NCBI RefSeq assembly: GCF_029433105.1
Contig: NZ_JARNTW010000003.1
Coordinates: 496,001-560,000 of the forward strand
Reading direction: 5' to 3'
Origin: Runella sp. MFBS21
GTDB lineage: Bacteria; Bacteroidota; Bacteroidia; Cytophagales; Spirosomataceae
Length of the DNA stretch: 64,000 nt
The notes below the pieces were generated by a model that saw only the letters and a list, made by a program, of their open reading frames with translations, was not told the DNA's origin and searched no databases. A program made the position numbers and the translations under genes. Below, one piece after another: positions 61,306-64,000 of the stretch. Numbering within the stretch: the stretch's first letter is position 1; every line of letters begins with the position of its first letter.

Positions 61306-62376
61306 ATGACAAAAGTACTTTTCTTGGTGCAAGGTGAGGGACGTGGGCATTTGACCCAAGCCATTTCGATGAGTCAGCTACTACGCGAAGCTGGGCATAA
61401 GGTAGTAGCAGTATTGGTGGGAGGTCCGCAAGACCGCCCCGTTCCTGCTTTTTTTCAAGACCAAATCAACGCCCCAGTAGAAGCCTTCAGCAGCCCCAAT
61501 CTCGTTTTTAATGGCGCTGGCAAGGTAGATTTTATAAAAACAGTAGTACATCATTTACCGCACGTTGGGCGTTTTTTGGGAAGTTTGAAACAAATACACA
61601 CGGCCATTCAACGCCATCAGCCTGACCTTATTCTCAACTTCTACGAGATTTTAAGCGGATTTTATAATTTCTTTTATCGTCCTTCTGTTCCTACGTTTTG
61701 CATCGGGCATCAGTATCTTTTTTTTCATCCTGATTTTAAGTTTCCCCCGCAAAAAAAATTAGACCGTTTTTTAGTCAATCTTAATACGAGGTTTACGGCC
61801 ATCGGGGCAAAAAAACGTTTGGCACTTTCTTTTGATGCGCTGCCAGACCAGCCCTCAAAGAAGCTTTGGGTGGTTTCTCCTTTACTCCGTCGGGATATTC
61901 GTACGTTGACGGTAGACCAAAAGGCCTTTATTTTGGTTTATCTCAATCATCCTTCTCTATTTTCGCAGATTCAAAAGTGGCATCAACAAAATCCCGATGT
62001 CGAAATACATTGTTTTTGGAGCAAACCCGATGCTCCCCCAGAAGAAAAAGTCAGCCCTAATTTGACCTTACATAAACTCGACGGGGTGAAGTTTTTAGAA
62101 ATGATGTCACAATGTAAAGCCCTTGTGACCACAGCAGGATTTGAATCGGTATGTGAAGCCATGTATCTCGGCAAACCCGTGATGGTAGTTCCGATTCATT
62201 ATGAGCAAGCTTGCAATGCGACTGATACTGAGCGCGTAGGCGGAGGAGTCGCTGCTTCGACTTTCGATCTTTCGGTTTTGATGAAATACTTACCTCATCA
62301 TCAGCCTGTAGGAAGCAATTTTAGAAAATGGTGTGGAGAAGGCGAAAAGAAATGGCTAAAGCACTTTGAACTTTAA
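61306..62376 (+). CDS. MurG-like family 28 glycosyltransferase
   Basis: 356 residues, GT-B fold. N-terminal GEGRGHLTQAISMSQLLREAGHKVVAVLVG (acceptor-binding loop) and C-terminal VTTAGFESVCEAMYLGKPVMVVPIHYEQACNATDTERVGGG, the donor-binding region with GFESVCEA and the Q/N loop. Uses a nucleotide sugar; the acceptor is unknown. It is more like glycosyltransferases of the UDP-GlcNAc group than true MurG, which has a longer N-terminal domain. Confidence 0.85.
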   Translation: MTKVLFLVQGEGRGHLTQAISMSQLLREAGHKVVAVLVGGPQDRPVPAFFQDQINAPVEAFSSPNLVFNGAGKVDFIKTVVHHLPHVGRFLGSLKQIHTAIQRHQPDLILNFYEILSGFYNFFYRPSVPTFCIGHQYLFFHPDFKFPPQKKLDRFLVNLNTRFTAIGAKKRLALSFDALPDQPSKKLWVVSPLLRRDIRTLTVDQKAFILVYLNHPSLFSQIQKWHQQNPDVEIHCFWSKPDAPPEEKVSPNLTLHKLDGVKFLEMMSQCKALVTTAGFESVCEAMYLGKPVMVVPIHYEQACNATDTERVGGGVAASTFDLSVLMKYLPHHQPVGSNFRKWCGEGEKKWLKHFEL

Positions 62377-62380
62377 TAAA

Positions 62381-62419
62381 AACCACCTACCAGCCTATCG
62401 CCAGTAGGTGGTTAGATTT
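62381..62419. terminator. Bidirectional terminator after the glycosyltransferase gene
   Basis: 10-bp stem AACCACCTAC / GTAGGTGGTT (62381-62390 and 62404-62413), followed by AGATTTTTT, between convergent genes. Confidence 0.85.
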
Positions 62420-62420
62420 T

Positions 62421-62819
62421 TTAGCGACGGCGGCGGCGATTACCCTCTCCACGAGGACCGCGTTTTTGGCGCTCAGTGGCCTGCCATTCTTGGTATTTTT
62501 TGTACTGTTCTTCACTCAAAACACTCTTCATGCTTGTCTGAAATTTTTCATTAACTCCTTTCATGCTACTGCGCATTGCCTCGCGGTCGCCAGCATTAGC
62601 CTCTCTGATTTTAAGGGCTTCTTGAGTACGTGCCAATTCCAAATCATAGACTTTTTTGGTGGTAGCATCATCAAGCGTCAATGCTTGTTTCAAATCTGCC
62701 AAAACGCGCTCCGCACGTTTTTCAGGATTCATCTGACCACGCTGAGCAAAGGTTGTGAATTGAGCACCAATAGCCAAAGCTACTACTAAAAGGGTGCGAA
62801 TCATTTGTGTTTTTTTCAT
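62421..62819 (-). CDS. Spy/CpxP-like periplasmic helical protein
   Basis: 132 residues; signal peptide MIRTLLVVALAIGAQFTTFA|QRG. Mature part is all helical: PEKRAERVLADLKQALTLDDATTKKVYDLELARTQEALKIREANAGDREAMRSSMKGVNEKFQTSMKSVLSEEQYKKYQEWQATERQKRGPRG, with the repeat LT..Q..K... typical of Spy-type chaperones or DUF4890 proteins. The extreme C-terminus is basic (RGEGNRRRRR). Possibly a periplasmic chaperone or stress protein; unproven. Confidence 0.85.
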   Translation of the reverse strand: MKKTQMIRTLLVVALAIGAQFTTFAQRGQMNPEKRAERVLADLKQALTLDDATTKKVYDLELARTQEALKIREANAGDREAMRSSMKGVNEKFQTSMKSVLSEEQYKKYQEWQATERQKRGPRGEGNRRRRR

Positions 62820-62918
62820 GGTTTTCTGTTTACCGCCTTAGCGGCTGTTTTTTGTTTCGTAAGCTTTGATGTAGAAGTGATACGAAGGTTTAATGCTGCT
62901 CTTATTTTTAATTAGAGC

Positions 62919-63024
62919 TAAGGCTTACGCAAAGTGTTGATTGTCAGTCAACCCCTTGTGAAGGTTTGAAATCTTCACAAGGTTAGTTTTTAACAAATTA
63001 GCTATTTGATTGCGTAAGCCCTTA
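62919..63024. repeat. MITE-like element with 11-bp terminal inverted repeats enclosing a palindrome
   Basis: Terminal arms GGCTTACGCAA (62922-62932) and TTGCGTAAGCC (63010-63020) are perfect inverted repeats, extending to TAAGG / CCCTTA with one extra C. Inside, CCTTGTGAAG (62954-62963) and CTTCACAAGG (62973-62982) form a second palindrome similar to those near 50.2 and 57.2 kb. No coding frame. Size and structure fit a miniature inverted-repeat element or a transcribed hairpin. Confidence 0.6.
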
Positions 63025-63091
63025 ATTTTTGGCGAAACAAATTCTTTACAAAATGGTTGAATCCTACAACACCTAATTGTAAACTCAACCC

Positions 63092-63367
63092 ATGAATTTG
63101 CCCCCGCAAGACCTTGACCGCATCGTACAAATGGCGTGGGAAGACCGTACTCCCTTTGAGGCCATAGAAGCCCAATTTGGGTTGGCGGAGAAAGATGTCA
63201 TCGCGCTGATGCGTCAAGCAATGAAACGTAGTAGTTTTGAAATGTGGCGTAAACGAATGAATGGACGTAACACCAAGCACCGTTCTCTGCGAGCCCTTGA
63301 TATAGAGCGATTTCATTGCTCTCAACAGCGTAGCATCAGTGCCAACAAAATCTCTAAACGCGGATAA
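63092..63367 (+). CDS. TIGR03643 family protein
   Basis: 91 residues. Conserved motif through most of the length: LPPQDLDRIVQMAWEDRTPFEAIEAQFGLAEKDVIALMRQAMKRSSFEMWRKRMNGRNTKHRSLR. The fold suggests a helix-turn-helix (QFGLAEKDVIALMRQ). It is a small soluble family of unknown function. Overlaps the next gene by up to 29 bp. Confidence 0.92.
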   Translation: MNLPPQDLDRIVQMAWEDRTPFEAIEAQFGLAEKDVIALMRQAMKRSSFEMWRKRMNGRNTKHRSLRALDIERFHCSQQRSISANKISKRG

Positions 63368-63980
63368 ATTAAGCAGCTTCAATTTGGATATACGTACTTT
63401 TGCGGGGATTGATTACGGTGCCAAAACTTCTGGCAATACTGTGATTTGTTATCATAATGGGCAAAGCCTCCTTTTTTTTGATGCTCTCAAAAAAGATGCG
63501 GATTCATTTATTTTTGAGTGGATGCACCAAAACCCCTGGGTTTCAAATCTTTTTTTGGACGCGCCCCTTTCCTTACCCGCCGTGTATTTTCAGCGTGAGG
63601 GTTTTATCAATTATCACTATCGCCACTGCGACCTTGCCTTGAAAGCCATGTCACCCCTATTTTTGGGAGGACTCACAGCCCGCGCCATGGAATTAACCCA
63701 AAAATTGCGTTCAGTTCTCAATATCCAAACCTATGAAGTTTACCCAAAAGCATTGGCTCAATTATGGCTAGGAAATAGCTATCACAAAAAACTTTCAGTT
63801 GTCGAAATGACGCAATTAGGTAAAATTTTAATCCAAAAACATCCTTCTCTACATCTAGCCCAATCCCCTCATAATCAGCACCAATTCGATGCTTTGTTGG
63901 CTTGGTTGTCGGGTTATCGCTTTATGAGTAATCAGCACCTGACTTTTGGAAAAGCCGAAGAAGGTCTCATTATTGTTTAA
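63339..63980 (+). CDS. DUF429-family protein (predicted nuclease)
   Basis: 213 residues. No ATG is available: the frame opens with GTG 63339, or TTG 63384, which would lie just after the upstream gene's stop and begin LDIRTFAGIDYG. The RNase H-like strand FAGIDYGAKTSGNTVICYHNG and later DAPLSLPAVY (acidic), YEVYPKALAQLWLG and HQFDALLAWLSGY match DUF429, thought to be a nuclease of unknown substrate. Overlap or near-overlap with TIGR03643 suggests translational coupling. Confidence 0.82.
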   Translation: MPTKSLNADKLSSFNLDIRTFAGIDYGAKTSGNTVICYHNGQSLLFFDALKKDADSFIFEWMHQNPWVSNLFLDAPLSLPAVYFQREGFINYHYRHCDLALKAMSPLFLGGLTARAMELTQKLRSVLNIQTYEVYPKALAQLWLGNSYHKKLSVVEMTQLGKILIQKHPSLHLAQSPHNQHQFDALLAWLSGYRFMSNQHLTFGKAEEGLIIV

Positions 63981-63981
63981 T

Positions 63982-64000
63982 ATGAAAAATGTAAAAAAAG
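63982..64000 (+). CDS. Possible start of the next gene
   Basis: An ATG 1 bp after the DUF429 stop opens a frame reading MKNVKK, cut off by the window edge. Too short to identify. Confidence 0.3.

Overview
The window reads as chromosomal DNA of a Bacteroidota bacterium, most likely order Cytophagales (a Runella/Flectobacillus/Dyadobacter-like genome; the genus is inference). Three things support this. The gene families include a SusC-type TonB receptor behind an ECF sigma/FecR pair, GldB, the type IX secretion Plug protein, a YtxJ-type bacillithiol protein and a PspC/head-GIN protein. Promoters fit the Bacteroidota pattern TTG-N~20-TAnnTTTG. Start codons rarely have Shine-Dalgarno sequences. 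I found no rRNA, tRNA, CRISPR array, intact insertion sequence or prophage.

Layout. 1-3.6 kb (minus): the 5' part of a SusC-like receptor, FecR and an ECF sigma factor, a cell-surface signalling module. 3.7-8.4 kb: miaA, a lipoprotein, a DUF4230-type protein, DNA polymerase III delta subunit and the T9SS Plug protein. 8.5-12.9 kb (plus): LD-carboxypeptidase, GldB, an MsbA-like ABC exporter and a small 4-TM protein. 13-16.5 kb: a secreted protein, then a TetR/DinB pair divergent from a secreted amidohydrolase across a 28-bp palindrome. 16.6-23.7 kb: citrate synthase, a small unknown protein, an M1 peptidase and SecA. 24-31 kb (minus): a six-gene L-arabinose operon (Nudix-fold regulator AraR, ribulokinase, a secreted jelly-roll protein, isomerase, 4-epimerase, Na+/sugar symporter). 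31-36 kb: TSUP and MarC membrane proteins, then a PadR/PspC envelope-stress pair. 37-42.8 kb (minus): MazG-like, PyrR, LigA, a LolC/E-like permease and a GH140-type hydrolase. 42.9-50.2 kb: a GT4 transferase, a secreted GH13 amylase, an unknown two-TM protein, an AraC regulator and an S9 peptidase. 50.2-57.7 kb: DUF3820, a penicillin-acylase-type amidase, a P-type ATPase, UvrC and YtxJ. 57.7-64 kb: Kdo transferase, small envelope proteins, a second DinB protein with a signal peptide, a MurG-like transferase, a Spy-like protein, TIGR03643 and a DUF429 protein.

Most genes are housekeeping or ordinary accessory functions. The best signals for follow-up are regulatory or repeat structures: an AraR promoter with an inverted repeat at the predicted transcription start; a TetR operator; PadR-type repeats overlapping a consensus promoter; a family of intergenic palindromes with related arms (50.2, 57.2 and 63.0 kb), one of them nested in a MITE-like element of about 106 bp; and several small conserved-looking proteins of unknown function. 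I see no obviously new multi-gene defence or biosynthetic system here.
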